From the NCBI RefSeq assembly GCF_000173775.1, contig NZ_ACCD01000005.1, forward strand, positions 62,001 through 126,000: DNA of 64,000 nt, read 5' to 3'. Both the position numbers and the translations under genes were made by a program. Of the stretch, positions 43,616 through 53,787 are shown piece by piece. Within the stretch, counting starts at the first letter, position 1, and each line of letters opens with the position of its first letter. Origin of the DNA: Yersinia rohdei ATCC 43380 (GTDB taxonomy: Bacteria; Pseudomonadota; Gammaproteobacteria; Enterobacterales; Enterobacteriaceae). Under the pieces are notes generated by a model. That model did not search any database, had not been told where the DNA came from, and saw only the letters and a program-made list of their open reading frames with translations.

Positions 43616-44791
43616 TTAATCTAATTTCTGGCAATGACCAAAGAACATCTCTGTAATAAGTTCATTATTAATGGTATCGCCATTTAAAGTTCTGACTAGC
43701 AGTTCACTGCCTAATAGTGGCAGTGAGAAGACCATGTCAGGATTAACCCGCTGTACTTTCTTCATATTCGCGGTTTCATTGACCAGTGCCAGTGTTTTAG
43801 TCGATTCACCTGAAATTTCTTTAGCTGCAAGAATAGTGAAGGTGTTTTCTGCATCGCTGTCACTTAGCGCAATAATATATTTTGCTTTATCGGCACCGGC
43901 TAATTTCAGTGTTGGAACTGAAGACGGGTCACCCTCGATAATATCTGCATCTGTTGGATAACTGTGTTGGCTACCGACGTCACAGACCACTGTAACTTCA
44001 TCACCACGATCACGTAGGCCGTTATATACGTTCAGTGCCAGAGAACTGATACCTACAATAATAAAATGATTTTTACGTTCCACGTCAGAAGTCCTACCTT
44101 TAACTATGCGTTTGATATTATTACTGATCATCGGCCCGGCGATAGAAGAAACGGAAGCAGCAAAGACAGTAATACCGGAAATAATCACCGTAAGTGTAAA
44201 CATCCGAGCCACCGTGGTATGTGGGATAATATCCCCAAAGCCTACGGTTGACATACACACAATTGCGAAATAGAAGGCTGTGGGTAAATCCGTCACTACC
44301 GGAGCGAATTCATCGCCGATGTAGAGCGTACCCAGCATGCTATAAACGATCAGCGAAGCTATGCTAACAATCGCAAAAAACGTTCCACTCGCAAGGCTGT
44401 GATAATTAAATTTTCGCCAATAGAAGAGCAAGGCGACAATAACCACTATGGAATAAGTCGTCAGTGCATTGTGATCTTTTAGAATAAAGAGATTGATAGT
44501 CACGACAGTAAACAGTAGTAATACTGTGAAAAACCATGCAATACGGGTTTTCATTGATAAAACCATCGCCATCAATATCAGTACAAAACCGATCATAAAT
44601 CTTGGAATTTCAAACAGTTCAAGAAAACTTAATGCCTCCTTCCAGGAGCTGAACTCATTCGGCTCGGACATAAAATGATCAATAGTCCGGAGAAGCACCG
44701 GATTTAAAATCAGAAACCCATTAATTGCCACCATAATAGCCAGACAATAGGGTATCGAAACCTTAGATTTAATTTCCTGTAATATTTTCAT
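43616..44791 (-). CDS. kch: Voltage-gated-type potassium channel Kch
   Basis: A 391-residue inner-membrane channel: six hydrophobic helices, the selectivity filter CMSTVGFGDIIPHT and a C-terminal cytoplasmic RCK domain (NHFIIVGISSLALNVYNGL, then LSDSDAENTFTILAAKEIS). Layout and segments match E. coli Kch, for example ARMFTLTVIISGITVFAAS. ATG 44791 is preferred over TTG 44794. Kch's physiological role in enterobacteria is unclear. Confidence 0.9.
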   Translation of the reverse strand: MKILQEIKSKVSIPYCLAIMVAINGFLILNPVLLRTIDHFMSEPNEFSSWKEALSFLELFEIPRFMIGFVLILMAMVLSMKTRIAWFFTVLLLFTVVTINLFILKDHNALTTYSIVVIVALLFYWRKFNYHSLASGTFFAIVSIASLIVYSMLGTLYIGDEFAPVVTDLPTAFYFAIVCMSTVGFGDIIPHTTVARMFTLTVIISGITVFAASVSSIAGPMISNNIKRIVKGRTSDVERKNHFIIVGISSLALNVYNGLRDRGDEVTVVCDVGSQHSYPTDADIIEGDPSSVPTLKLAGADKAKYIIALSDSDAENTFTILAAKEISGESTKTLALVNETANMKKVQRVNPDMVFSLPLLGSELLVRTLNGDTINNELITEMFFGHCQKLD

Positions 44792-45211
44792 CAATAGAGT
44801 GACTAAAATTGTTATAGGTAAATTGAGTATAGATAAAATCTCAGATAATTCATGCTAAATTTAATTATTTTTGATAAAAATCAAATGATAAACTATGCCG
44901 TTATCGGAAATAAAAACTATAAATTATAGCAAGCTAATATTAACGATAAGTGACGAAATAAAAAAAGGCAGCATAAAGCATAAAAACCCCCGTGGCGGTA
45001 ATTATTTAAAGCTACTTTTACACTGTGTAAATTTATGCATACTGCAAAGTGAATGGAAATATTAAATTTAATTATTGGCATTAATTAGATTTGCAACTAA
45101 TATTATACATGCACTTCGGCATTTAATAATGCTAGAGTTAGTATACCTGAGTGATATCTATCACCCTTAATTTTATTCTGTGTTATATAACAGACAAATA
45201 AGGAAGTAAGC
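44792..45211. other. Intergenic region between kch and hdeB
   Basis: About 420 AT-rich bases that must carry both divergent promoters. No gene is seen. Long AT tracts around 44820-44960 and 45050-45180 fit H-NS-type silencing, known for hdeAB in E. coli. Confidence 0.35.
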
Positions 45212-45544
45212 ATGTCCTACAAATCACTTCGTAATATCGCATTGACTGGTTTATTGCTTTCCGCTGCCGCTACCTCTTTTGCAGCGACCACTAGCGCAAA
45301 GGGTACTACCCCGAGTGATATGACCTGCAAAGAATTCCTGGATCTGAATCCTAAGTCATTCACTCCTGTAGTTTTTTGGGTATTAAATGATGATACTCAA
45401 TATAAGAAAGGCGATTATGTTGATTTGCAAGAAACTGACACTATCGTGACACCAAAAGTGGTCGAAGTGTGCAAAAAATCACCTGAAAGTAAACTGTCAG
45501 AAATAAAACAGGATATTGTAGGTTTTGCCAAGAAACATATGTAA
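45212..45544 (+). CDS. hdeB: Periplasmic acid-stress chaperone HdeB
   Basis: A 110-residue protein with a signal peptide (LTGLLLSAAATSFA, cleaved before ATTSAK). HdeB-like proteins unfold or dissociate in acid and keep periplasmic proteins from aggregating. Family match: DMTCKEFLDLNPKSFTPVVFW, with Cys39 and a second Cys in VVEVCKKSPES for the single disulfide. AAGGAAG precedes the ATG. No hdeA gene is adjacent. It neighbours the urease locus, another acid-survival system. Confidence 0.88.
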   Translation: MSYKSLRNIALTGLLLSAAATSFAATTSAKGTTPSDMTCKEFLDLNPKSFTPVVFWVLNDDTQYKKGDYVDLQETDTIVTPKVVEVCKKSPESKLSEIKQDIVGFAKKHM

Positions 45545-45567
45545 CCTAGAAATGTAAATATAATAAG

Positions 45568-45600
45568 TAAGGGGCTAATTAAATAAATTAGCCCCTTATA
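45568..45600. terminator. Terminator between hdeB and the nickel permease gene
   Basis: TAAGGGGCTAATT (45568-45580) pairs with AATTAGCCCCTTA (45586-45598); the genes converge here and it can serve both. Confidence 0.85.
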
Positions 45601-45622
45601 CTTTTGGCAATACAGTGATTAG

Positions 45623-46681
45623 TTAGCGGCTGATACTTAACTTATCATAACCACGGACGTAATAATTTACTGCAGAAATCAGCCAGCACAGTATAAATAA
45701 CCCAATAATCCAGTAACCTATTTCACCTAGATTCTCACTGATATTATTGATTGGCGTCCAGATCCCCCCCGTTAAATTAAGCTTATCTGCAATTAGCCCT
45801 AAAGCCTCAATCCCACCGATGAAGAAAGCAATAATAACGGAAGCTGCTGTGATAGTAATATTGTAATACAGTTTTCTTACTGGTTTAGAAAATGCCCAAC
45901 CATAAGCACCTATCATCACAAAATTATCAAGTGAGTCGATTAAGGCCATCCCAGAAGCAAATAAAATGGGGAATACCATAATTGACCATAAATTCATACC
46001 ATGACTTGCGCTGGCAGCTGAAATACCTAATACACCAATTTCAGTGGCCGTATCAAAACCTAAACCAAATAAAAATCCGACCGGATACATATGCCAGCTT
46101 TTATTAACCATGTTAAAGACACGTTTGAAAAGCCTGGCAAGTAATCCGCCATTATTGGTGACTAACAAATCAAGCTCGTCATCTTGGTAGACATGACCCG
46201 CTTTGACCTGCTTGAATTTTTTGTACACTGATATCAGGATGGTTAAATTAAGAAAAGCGAACAGTAACAAAAATACCGATGAGACCAACGTACCAATTAG
46301 CCCTCCGGTTTCATGAAACCATGCCATATTATTCTTAAACGCCATTGCAGTTGCGGCAATAGCTAATGACGCTAATATCACAATAGTTGAATGGCCAAGG
46401 GAGAAAAACGTTCCGACCGCAATCGGGGTTTTTCCCTGCTGCATGAGTTTGCGGGTGACATTATCAATAGCTGCAATATGGTCAGCATCGACTGCATGGC
46501 GTAAACCAAAGCTATAAGCCAGGAACGCCATGCCCATCAACACCGCATTATTATTAAATTCAATAAAAGCCCAAACCCATGCCAAGCCGTTAACCACCAG
46601 TAAGCCAATCAGCAAATAGATGGCGCGACGTTTCGTTTGCTGATTACCAAAGGCACTACGTTTCTCTATTCCAGCCGTCAT
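45623..46681 (-). CDS. NiCoT-family nickel permease of the urease locus (UreH/NixA type)
   Basis: A 352-residue, eight-helix nickel/cobalt permease. The two family signatures are clear: RHAVDADHIAAIDNVTRKL (helix II, metal selection) and LGFDTATEIGVLG; a third is GMALIDSLDNFVM. CTGGAG precedes ATG 46681, chosen over the longer frame to 46732. It ends the ure cluster and would supply nickel for urease in addition to the ynt ABC transporter. The gene is sometimes named ureH in Yersinia. Confidence 0.9.
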   Translation of the reverse strand: MTAGIEKRSAFGNQQTKRRAIYLLIGLLVVNGLAWVWAFIEFNNNAVLMGMAFLAYSFGLRHAVDADHIAAIDNVTRKLMQQGKTPIAVGTFFSLGHSTIVILASLAIAATAMAFKNNMAWFHETGGLIGTLVSSVFLLLFAFLNLTILISVYKKFKQVKAGHVYQDDELDLLVTNNGGLLARLFKRVFNMVNKSWHMYPVGFLFGLGFDTATEIGVLGISAASASHGMNLWSIMVFPILFASGMALIDSLDNFVMIGAYGWAFSKPVRKLYYNITITAASVIIAFFIGGIEALGLIADKLNLTGGIWTPINNISENLGEIGYWIIGLFILCWLISAVNYYVRGYDKLSISR

Positions 46682-46704
46682 GTTTGTACTCCAGAATATA
46701 CTTT

Positions 46705-46746
46705 TGTACTTGAAGCTACAGGTAGTCAGCAATGACTTTGGGTAGC
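46705..46746. repeat. Third, degenerate copy of the intergenic repeat
   Basis: TACTTGAAGCTACAG (46707-46721) and AATGACTTTGGGTA (46731-46744) match the two ends of the repeat at 47753-47900, with the spacer shortened. Confidence 0.5.
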
Positions 46747-46752
46747 AGGCCG

Positions 46753-47745
46753 CTATTGTCTATGTGCTGGCATAATATCTTTATTCGGCACCAAGAATAA
46801 CCATGAGGCCAAAACAAATGGCATGGTCAAAGTAGGAATACCGATAGGCAACAGCAGGACATTTAGGGCACCTTGGACCAGCACCGTAAAAATAACGCCG
46901 ATGATGGTATAAACCAAAACACGCCAACTGGGTTTATTAAATGTCGATCCTAATGCGATGGCGGTCAGTGCAGCACTGAATGCATAAAGGCCGACATCAA
47001 TACTGTGAGGTTCGGCACCAAGGAGTATCGCGGTGAAAATAGCTAATAACGACCCACCCAATCCAAATACTGCCGCCCAAAGTGATTCCACCGCCAGCCC
47101 GATGACAAACAAAATACCGCCAATCAAGCTACTTAATAAGAAGACTTCGGAAACACCATTAAACATGCTGACAAAAACATTCCTGCCAATAGCAGAAGTC
47201 TCAGCATCTAAAACAAAAGGATGGGGTAGCACTGGTGTAGGTAACCCGCTGCCATTTAGACCGGAAAAAGCATAACTGGCCAGTAATATTATCCAGGTGG
47301 TGAGAACAAATGGTGCGGTTAATGCTGCCACTTTCCAGGTTTTTAAAAAATCGGCAATACAGACCATTACGATAACGGACACTATGCTGCCAAGCACAAT
47401 ACAAGCCCAAACTAGTGGTGTAACGACCAAAAATGTCGGTAAGGCTGCCCCTACCAAACATCCGTTATAGCCATATAATCCCGAACGCCATGATTTACGA
47501 TCACTTAAGTTTAACCCAGCGAGGGTCGCCACCACAGTGCCCAGCACACAACCATATGCTACTGCCGGGTTCCCTTCCCCGTAGGCGCCGACAAATATCG
47601 CGATAAAGAAGAATAAGCCCGTCAGTGGGTTATTCTGGAACATAACCTGAGCGCAGCCGCGCAGTGTGGTATCGATAAATTCAATGAAAACATTTGAGTT
47701 GCTGAGTTTTTCCCAGCTAGATGGGGTGCCCGTTTTCGCATTCAT
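46753..47745 (-). CDS. yut: Urea transporter (UT family, Yut)
   Basis: A 330-residue urea channel of the UT family with two internally similar halves of about five helices: NNPLTGLFFFIAIFVGAYGE and LNVLLLPIGIPTLTMPFVLASW. It lets urea into the cytoplasm for urease, and yut is known in this place in Yersinia. Adjacent ATG codons at 47748 and 47745 follow AAGGG. It lies 225 bases downstream of ureD, separated by repeats and a hairpin, so it may have its own promoter. Confidence 0.92.
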   Translation of the reverse strand: MNAKTGTPSSWEKLSNSNVFIEFIDTTLRGCAQVMFQNNPLTGLFFFIAIFVGAYGEGNPAVAYGCVLGTVVATLAGLNLSDRKSWRSGLYGYNGCLVGAALPTFLVVTPLVWACIVLGSIVSVIVMVCIADFLKTWKVAALTAPFVLTTWIILLASYAFSGLNGSGLPTPVLPHPFVLDAETSAIGRNVFVSMFNGVSEVFLLSSLIGGILFVIGLAVESLWAAVFGLGGSLLAIFTAILLGAEPHSIDVGLYAFSAALTAIALGSTFNKPSWRVLVYTIIGVIFTVLVQGALNVLLLPIGIPTLTMPFVLASWLFLVPNKDIMPAHRQ

Positions 47746-47752
47746 CATTTTA

Positions 47753-47900
47753 CCCTTATTACTTGAAGTTACAGCTGTATTAGCTATATTTTCTCCCCCG
47801 AATCACTGATCTGAGTCAACTCATCGGGACTCATTCATTTGCCACCTTGCTCCAACTCCAATGACTTTGGGTAATCCCTTATTACTTGAAGTTACAGCTG
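47753..47900. repeat. Direct repeat CCCTTATTACTTGAAGTTAC... in two copies
   Basis: A 25-base sequence beginning CCCTTATTACTTGAAGTTAC and ending AGCTG occurs identically at 47753-47777 and 47876-47900. AATGACTTTGGGTA at 47860-47873 precedes the second copy. It appears to be a dispersed intergenic repeat; I remember similar text from other Yersinia genomes but cannot name it with certainty. Confidence 0.7.
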
Positions 47901-47919
47901 GTTTAGCTGCACCCACTGG

Positions 47920-47949
47920 CTGTTGCAGCCGTTTTAGTGACTGCAACAG
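47920..47949 (-). terminator. Hairpin downstream of ureD
   Basis: CTGTTGCAG (47920-47928) pairs perfectly with CTGCAACAG (47941-47949). There is no T run, so it is a weak terminator or an mRNA-stability element at the end of ureABCEFGD. Confidence 0.5.
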
Positions 47950-47970
47950 TGGTTAACCTTGGGTGACACC

Positions 47971-48936
47971 TTAGCGCCACAAGAATTTTTCCGGCAATGT
48001 AATGCCGAGAATCTCCTCACGCGCTATTTTCCAGAACTGCCGAATTTCATCCTTAACCCCACCGCTGTCAATGCCCAGCGCTTTAAACACCAGACCACAA
48101 TCATTCGGTAAACGCGTTGCCCCACTGGCAATGCCGCCCTTAATATCAAAACGGGCCGGCACTCGCGCCAAAATGCGGTCATGATGCTCTTTCGGCGTTA
48201 ATAAAATCACATTGGCAAATGTATCAAATGATTGCATTACACCAATGGCATCAAGGCTTTCGGATTTTGGCTCCAGCACATATTTTTCAACAAACAGCTC
48301 CTTGCCGTTCAAATCATGTGCGGCCACGCGGGATGAATAAACGTCAAAACCAAAGCGCTCATCCACATGGTGATATTTACGCCCAGACATCAGCACCTCG
48401 GAATAAATCGCGGTCGCCGTAGGATGAATATGAATGGTGGTATCAGTAATAAAACGTGAATTACGATGCGGAATAAGTGGGTCTGGCATAAATTCCAGAT
48501 AGCCGCCCTCTTCCACCGTAAAATTCTGTACCTGGGAAGCATAGTTCGCATTCATCATGTGAACTTTGGTTGCCGATTGTGTAGTCACATGCGCACAAGC
48601 GCCTGCCTCGACCAGCACATCCGTGGCCAGCCGGTCACCTTGTAAAATGCACCCAGAGGTCGAGATCATGGTGACACAAGGTAATTCCGGCATTTCTTCA
48701 TCCCAGTACAGCGCTTTTTGCACCAACGATGGCACCCGTCTTTCCATTTCTGCCAAAATACTGCGATGTTCACGTTTAGCAAATCTCAGCTTGAGATAGC
48801 CACTTTTCCCTACAGCTCCGCTACGCATTTGCGCCGGTTCATCCTGATATGGTGCTAATTCCGGTGCGTTAACACCTAATGCGTGAGCACGAACCCGTGA
48901 AGGAGTTTCCACGATATTCTGGCTCTGCGATGTCAT
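47971..48936 (-). CDS. ureD: Urease accessory protein UreD
   Basis: A scaffold protein of the UreDFG complex that activates apo-urease with nickel. The 321-residue product has [16 protein letters not shown] near the N-terminus, the central [12 protein letters not shown] and [15 protein letters not shown] segments and a late [14 protein letters not shown]. It overlaps ureG by 4 bases (ATGA). The frame is intact; ureD is known to be inactivated in Y. pestis. Confidence 0.95.
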   Translation of the reverse strand: MTSQSQNIVETPSRVRAHALGVNAPELAPYQDEPAQMRSGAVGKSGYLKLRFAKREHRSILAEMERRVPSLVQKALYWDEEMPELPCVTMISTSGCILQGDRLATDVLVEAGACAHVTTQSATKVHMMNANYASQVQNFTVEEGGYLEFMPDPLIPHRNSRFITDTTIHIHPTATAIYSEVLMSGRKYHHVDERFGFDVYSSRVAAHDLNGKELFVEKYVLEPKSESLDAIGVMQSFDTFANVILLTPKEHHDRILARVPARFDIKGGIASGATRLPNDCGLVFKALGIDSGGVKDEIRQFWKIAREEILGITLPEKFLWR

Positions 48937-49598
48937 GCGTGCTCTCCTTGCGTTTGTACGTGAGTAAACAGGAAGTCGCGCATAATCATATCCACCAGCT
49001 CTTCAATGCCTTGTCCGGTTTTGCAGTTGGTCAGGATATAAGGGCGCTCGCCTCGCACCACTTTGGTATCACTTTCCATCACCGCCAGACTGGCACCAAC
49101 ATAAGGCGCGAGGTCGATTTTATTGATGACCAGAATATCTGCCTGAACCAGGCCGGGGCCATTTTTGCGTGGGATTTTTTCACCTTCAGCCACATCTATA
49201 ACATAGATATAGAAGTCAGCCAGTGCCGGGCTGAAAGTCAGTGTCAGGTTGTCACCGCCACTTTCAATCATGATAAGGTCGCTTTCAGGGAAGCGCTCTT
49301 CCATTTCTTCCACGGCGGCAATATTCATACTTGGGTCTTCGCGCACCGCAGTGTGCGGGCAAGCACCGGTTTCCACTCCAAGAATTTTTTCTTCATCCAA
49401 AATGCCTTTCAGGGTGCGCTTCACCTGCTTGGCATCTTCGGTGGTGACGATGTCATTGGTAATAATCAGTGGCTTGATGCCGCGTTTAATCAGGATTGGA
49501 GTAATAACTTCGATAATGGCGGTTTTACCTGAACCTACCGGGCCACCAATACCAATTCGGGTTATCTTTTTACGTTTGTCGGTTGAATGGCTAGTCAC
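48933..49598 (-). CDS. ureG: Urease accessory GTPase UreG
   Basis: A SIMIBI-class GTPase that powers nickel delivery. P-loop [12 protein letters not shown] at residues 18-29, the metal-binding Cys-Pro-His motif in [12 protein letters not shown], and [13 protein letters not shown] for guanine recognition. 221 residues, as usual for Yersinia. It lies between ureF (58-base gap) and ureD (overlap). Confidence 0.96.
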   Translation of the reverse strand: MTSHSTDKRKKITRIGIGGPVGSGKTAIIEVITPILIKRGIKPLIITNDIVTTEDAKQVKRTLKGILDEEKILGVETGACPHTAVREDPSMNIAAVEEMEERFPESDLIMIESGGDNLTLTFSPALADFYIYVIDVAEGEKIPRKNGPGLVQADILVINKIDLAPYVGASLAVMESDTKVVRGERPYILTNCKTGQGIEELVDMIMRDFLFTHVQTQGEHA

Positions 49599-49656
49599 GG
49601 GAAAAATCCTCTTTATTTTAATCTATAGAAAACCCAGAACTCAGAATGTATTTTTA

Positions 49657-50343
49657 TCAATTACTGAATAAGCGAACATGCGCTTTGACATGAACGGCTG
49701 CCAACACATCGACAATAGGGACATAAGATGACATTTGATCGATGTCGCCCAATTCGGCAATGTCGCAGAATTTTTCAATATCATGATTTAATTCAAATAA
49801 AATGTGCTGGGTATCAAAATGAGTGACGCGCATTAACCGCATGGCCGCACTTAATATCGTCATAGCCACGCCATACTGATGCATCACCACCACTTCCCGC
49901 TGCCCAATCCCTTGTGCCGCCATAACGACTGCTTGAGTCGCCGGATAGGTTCCAGCGGTATTGCCATTTTTTATCTGTTCCAACCACCAACTGATGAGCG
50001 GGTGCTCCACCACATGAATGGACATCTCGGCCAATTTTTTCCCCATGCGGGTTGCCATCAGGCGGCTTTCTTCATTTAACTTACGGTTATGTATCGCCCA
50101 GTCAGCCCGGATAATGCCGTCACGGTCATCGGCTACCACGGCACGATGGGCGGCAACCACCCCCATGCCATCACAGCTGGCGGCCTGCTTTAGTGCGGTC
50201 AGGACAAAGCCTTTCAAGGTCGGCACGTCATGCACCACGCCGGTCTGGATAGCGGACTCCACACCATTGGAAAACGTAAAGGCCCCGACTGGCAGTACGG
50301 AATCACCAAACTGCATAATACGAATGAGATCTGATGCATTCAT
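49657..50343 (-). CDS. ureF: Urease accessory protein UreF
   Basis: UreF couples UreG to the UreD-urease complex and acts as a fidelity checkpoint. The 228-residue all-helical protein has the family start [23 protein letters not shown] and [15 protein letters not shown]. It follows ureE by 21 bases. Confidence 0.95.
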   Translation of the reverse strand: MNASDLIRIMQFGDSVLPVGAFTFSNGVESAIQTGVVHDVPTLKGFVLTALKQAASCDGMGVVAAHRAVVADDRDGIIRADWAIHNRKLNEESRLMATRMGKKLAEMSIHVVEHPLISWWLEQIKNGNTAGTYPATQAVVMAAQGIGQREVVVMHQYGVAMTILSAAMRLMRVTHFDTQHILFELNHDIEKFCDIAELGDIDQMSSYVPIVDVLAAVHVKAHVRLFSN

Positions 50344-50364
50344 TGCGGTGCCTCCCTGCGCGAG

Positions 50365-51051
50365 TCAGTGTTTATGGTCGTGATCGTGATTATGGTCATG
50401 ATCGTGGTCGTCGTGACTATGTGAATGCCCATCGCCGTGGGAATGAATGCCATGAATATGTAAACCGGAACCATGGGGTTCATCTAAGGGGCTGGCCACA
50501 TGCACATGGGTATCCGTGTCTTCTGCGCCGCCAAACAGTAACCGGGCTTCAGAATTGCTGAGTCGTGGCAAAATCTCCGCGCCCTTAACAAAACGGAAAG
50601 GCAGATGTTGGAAACCGTGGGTTCTCATGACCGAGTCCATCATGGTGGTGGCCACGGTGAGAGGCACATAGACCTCGTTATTTTTCGTGACCGCTTTCCA
50701 GTGCTGATTCCCCAGTGCGTGTCCGAGTTCAAAGCAGGTTTTAATTAATTCATCCGGTGAACGGGTTTTCAGTTCACTTAAATCAATGACCATCACATCA
50801 CGCAAATTGATTTGTACCACTACCGCGACATTGGTTTTTTCATCCCATGCCAGCACATCACCATCAGCAAGAACAACGTGTCGGTCGAGAGAAATACCGA
50901 GATCCAGACCTTGGGTGCTGGATTTACGGCAGCGACTTTTCTGCGCTTCTCGTTGATCCAAAACCAAGAGATCAAAAGTGGCATTTTTAAGTTTCGCCTG
51001 CCAAACCGGATCTTTTTTCACATTGCCAAGAATGTGCTCTATCAAAATCAT
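50365..51051 (-). CDS. ureE: Urease nickel metallochaperone UreE
   Basis: The nickel carrier that hands metal to the UreDFG complex. 228 residues; ATG 51051 has AAGGAG upstream and gives the start [10 protein letters not shown]; the longer frame (51114) is rejected. The N-terminal peptide-binding domain is followed by a nickel domain and a His/Asp-rich tail. The tail begins near [20 protein letters not shown] and contains about 20 histidines, which can store many nickel ions. Confidence 0.95.
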   Translation of the reverse strand: MILIEHILGNVKKDPVWQAKLKNATFDLLVLDQREAQKSRCRKSSTQGLDLGISLDRHVVLADGDVLAWDEKTNVAVVVQINLRDVMVIDLSELKTRSPDELIKTCFELGHALGNQHWKAVTKNNEVYVPLTVATTMMDSVMRTHGFQHLPFRFVKGAEILPRLSNSEARLLFGGAEDTDTHVHVASPLDEPHGSGLHIHGIHSHGDGHSHSHDDHDHDHNHDHDHKH

Positions 51052-51184
51052 GTTATTGACTCCTTGCGTCAGCCAGTTGCTCAAGGTAGTGAAATCCTTT
51101 TCTGTGTCATCCAACAGCTAAAAGACACTTACCCTGAGCAGACTGAATAATTAAACCAACTGGATTGGTGTCCAGAGTCATCCA

Positions 51185-52903
51185 TTAGCCAAAGAAATAG
51201 CGCTGGTTCATTGACGCTGTATCAATAGGTTCACAGGTGGCATGCACGCCATCCACTTTCACCGCAAAGGTTTCAGGGTCGACTTCAATTTTTGGTGTTT
51301 GGTCATTGCGCACCAAATCATACTTAGAGATAGTCCGGCAATTTTTAACCGCCATAACTTGACGATCCAGCCCGGCTTTCTCTTTCACACCATCATCAAG
51401 TGCGGCCTGAGAAACAAAGGTAACGCAGGTGTCTTGCATGGTTTTACCCATGGCACCAAACATTGGGCGGTAGAACACCGGTTGAGGGGTAGGTAATGAG
51501 GCGTTAGGATCGCCCATTGCAGCCCAGTTGATCATGCCACCTTTGATAACCATCTTAGGTTTAGCAGCGAAGAAGCGCGGATCCCACAGCACCAGGTCGG
51601 CCATTTTGCCCACTTCTACTGAGCCAATAACATGGCTGACACCTTGCGCAATCGCTGGGTTAATGGTGATTTTTGCTACATACCGCAGTACACGGAAGTT
51701 ATCATTGCCCGGTGCATCTTCTGGCAATTTACCGCGCGAGGCTTTCATCGCATTGGCGGTTTGCATCACACGCAACCAGTTTTCCCCAACACGGCCCATG
51801 GCCTGGGAATCACTGGAGAACATGGAGATGACCCCCATATCGTGCAGTACGTTTTCTGCTGCAATGGTTTCTGGGCGCACACGGCTTTCTGCAAAGGAGA
51901 CGTCCGCTGGCACATTCGGGTTGAGGTTATGACACACCATAATCATGTCAAACAATTCAGCCTGACTGTTCACACCGTATGGCAGGGTTGGGTTAGTCGA
52001 ACTTGGCAGAACGTTGGGTTGGCTGGCAACACGGATGATATCCGGCGCATGACCACCACCCGCACCTTCAGTATGGAAGGTATGGATAGTGCGGCCTTCG
52101 AATGCATCAATGGTATCTTCCACATAACCACATTCGTTCAAGCTGTCGGTATGCACTGAAACCTGAATATCCATTTCATCTGCCATGCGCAATGAATGCC
52201 GTATAGCATTGGCGGTAGCGCCCCAGTCTTCGTGAACTTTATAACCGGCAACACCGGCAATGGCTTGTTCAATCAGCGGGCCACGGCCATAAGAGTTACC
52301 TTTACCGAGAATACCGATGTTGATAGGCAAGCCTTCAACCGCACGCAACATCTGACGAATATTCCAAGGGCCAGGTGTTACTGTGGTGCCGTTGGTGCCA
52401 TCAGTTGGGCCAATACCCCCACCAAAGAAGGTTGCCACGCCATTGGATAAAGCATGGTAGGCCTGTTGTGGTGAGATCAAGTGAATATGTGAATCAATAC
52501 CCGCAGCGGTGAGAATCAAATGCTCACCAGAAATCGCATCGGTACTGACCCCGACCACCAATCCTGGTGTCACACCGTCCATCACTCCGGGGTTACCACT
52601 TTTACCGATACCGGCAATTTTGCCATCACGGATACCGACGTCTGCTTTAATTACCCCTAAACGGGCATCAACAATAGTGACGTTGGTTATGACTAAATCC
52701 AGTACACCGTTATCGCGGGTCAGATGGTTATTTGCTCCCATCCCGTCACGCAATGATTTACCCCCGCCGTATACAGATTCATCACCGTATCCACGCAGGT
52801 CTTTTTCAATTTCGATAAATAGGTTGGTATCACCCAAGCGGATTTTATCGCCGGTCGTTGGGCCAAATAGACCCGCGTATTCTTGCCGAGAAATTTGAGG
52901 CAT
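51185..52903 (-). CDS. ureC: Urease alpha subunit UreC (catalytic)
   Basis: The catalytic subunit, 572 residues, that hydrolyses urea to ammonia and carbamate. Nickel ligands and active-site residues are visible: [11 protein letters not shown] (two His), the carbamylated lysine in [37 protein letters not shown], the mobile-flap MVCHNLNPN and [19 protein letters not shown] precedes the ATG. Placement after ureB in the operon is standard. Confidence 0.98.
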   Translation of the reverse strand: MPQISRQEYAGLFGPTTGDKIRLGDTNLFIEIEKDLRGYGDESVYGGGKSLRDGMGANNHLTRDNGVLDLVITNVTIVDARLGVIKADVGIRDGKIAGIGKSGNPGVMDGVTPGLVVGVSTDAISGEHLILTAAGIDSHIHLISPQQAYHALSNGVATFFGGGIGPTDGTNGTTVTPGPWNIRQMLRAVEGLPINIGILGKGNSYGRGPLIEQAIAGVAGYKVHEDWGATANAIRHSLRMADEMDIQVSVHTDSLNECGYVEDTIDAFEGRTIHTFHTEGAGGGHAPDIIRVASQPNVLPSSTNPTLPYGVNSQAELFDMIMVCHNLNPNVPADVSFAESRVRPETIAAENVLHDMGVISMFSSDSQAMGRVGENWLRVMQTANAMKASRGKLPEDAPGNDNFRVLRYVAKITINPAIAQGVSHVIGSVEVGKMADLVLWDPRFFAAKPKMVIKGGMINWAAMGDPNASLPTPQPVFYRPMFGAMGKTMQDTCVTFVSQAALDDGVKEKAGLDRQVMAVKNCRTISKYDLVRNDQTPKIEVDPETFAVKVDGVHATCEPIDTASMNQRYFFG

Positions 52904-52990
52904 CTGTCGCTCCTTTCTTTTTCCGGTGCGTGTAATGGATGACTTAATTACACGTATGCGAATTTCGATGATTTTTATTGAAACAAGGTA

Positions 52991-53431
52991 TTATTTCGAT
53001 GACTTGAAACCACGGGCTGCTGCACGGCGGATAGCTTCAAGCTTATCCGGGCGCTCGCTATTAGGAACCACGCCTTCGCCAGTCCAGCCATCAACCAGGT
53101 TGTTAAAGCCATACAATGTTTGTTTGCCACCGAAGGGGATCAGCGGAACTTCAGTTTCATCACCGGGTTCGAAACGGATTGCGGTAGTTGAAGAGATATT
53201 CAGTCTCTTGCCATAGGCCGCAGGGCGGTCAAACTCAAGTGCTCGGTTAGCTTCAAAGAAATGAAAATGAGAACCCACCTGAATGGGTCGGTCACCCGTA
53301 TTGCGAACCTTAACTTTGGTTACCGGCCTATTCTCATTAAACGTAATTGGCGCATCCGCTAGAATGCAACCACCGAGGGGAGTATTTTGTTCTGTAGTGC
53401 TTTTAGTATTGGTGCTTTTCTTTGCGCTCAT
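52991..53431 (-). CDS. ureB: Urease beta subunit UreB
   Basis: A structural subunit of 146 residues. The conserved core [35 protein letters not shown] and [15 protein letters not shown] is present. It has an N-terminal extension ([16 protein letters not shown]) and a C-terminal tail, as is typical of Yersinia, compared with about 105 residues in Klebsiella. AGAGGA stands before the ATG. Confidence 0.97.
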   Translation of the reverse strand: MSAKKSTNTKSTTEQNTPLGGCILADAPITFNENRPVTKVKVRNTGDRPIQVGSHFHFFEANRALEFDRPAAYGKRLNISSTTAIRFEPGDETEVPLIPFGGKQTLYGFNNLVDGWTGEGVVPNSERPDKLEAIRRAAARGFKSSK

Positions 53432-53484
53432 GCTTTAATCCTCTGCAATATTTAATTCAGGTTTTACTCGCATGCTGCCATCAC

Positions 53485-53787
53485 TTATTTAATGGGGTCA
53501 TGCACCGTAACTAATCGGCTACCGTCAGTAAAAATCGCTTCAACCTGAACATTTGGGATCAGATCAGCTACCCCTTCCATCACATCATCTTTAGTCAGAA
53601 CTTTACTGGCTTCTTTCATGACGTCTTCTAAGGATTTGCCATCTCTGGCCCCTTCCAGGGCAGTCACAGTAATAATAGAAACGGCTTCTGGATAATTGAG
53701 TTTCAGACCACGTGCTTTGCGCTTGAATGCCACATCAGACAACGTGTAGATCATGAGCTTTTCAACTTCTCTTGGGGTGAGCTGCAT
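53485..53787 (-). CDS. ureA: Urease gamma subunit UreA
   Basis: First gene of the operon, 100 residues: [43 protein letters not shown] and ITDGS-type [16 protein letters not shown] are family hallmarks. AGGAGGG is a strong ribosome site. The operon promoter should lie in the AT-rich region upstream. Confidence 0.97.
   Translation of the reverse strand: MQLTPREVEKLMIYTLSDVAFKRKARGLKLNYPEAVSIITVTALEGARDGKSLEDVMKEASKVLTKDDVMEGVADLIPNVQVEAIFTDGSRLVTVHDPIK

Noticed and set aside
50365-50465. Low-complexity ATGGTC/ATGATC-type repeats at the end of ureE
   Set aside because: These encode the His/Asp-rich nickel-binding tail of UreE, a known feature, and are not a satellite or CRISPR.
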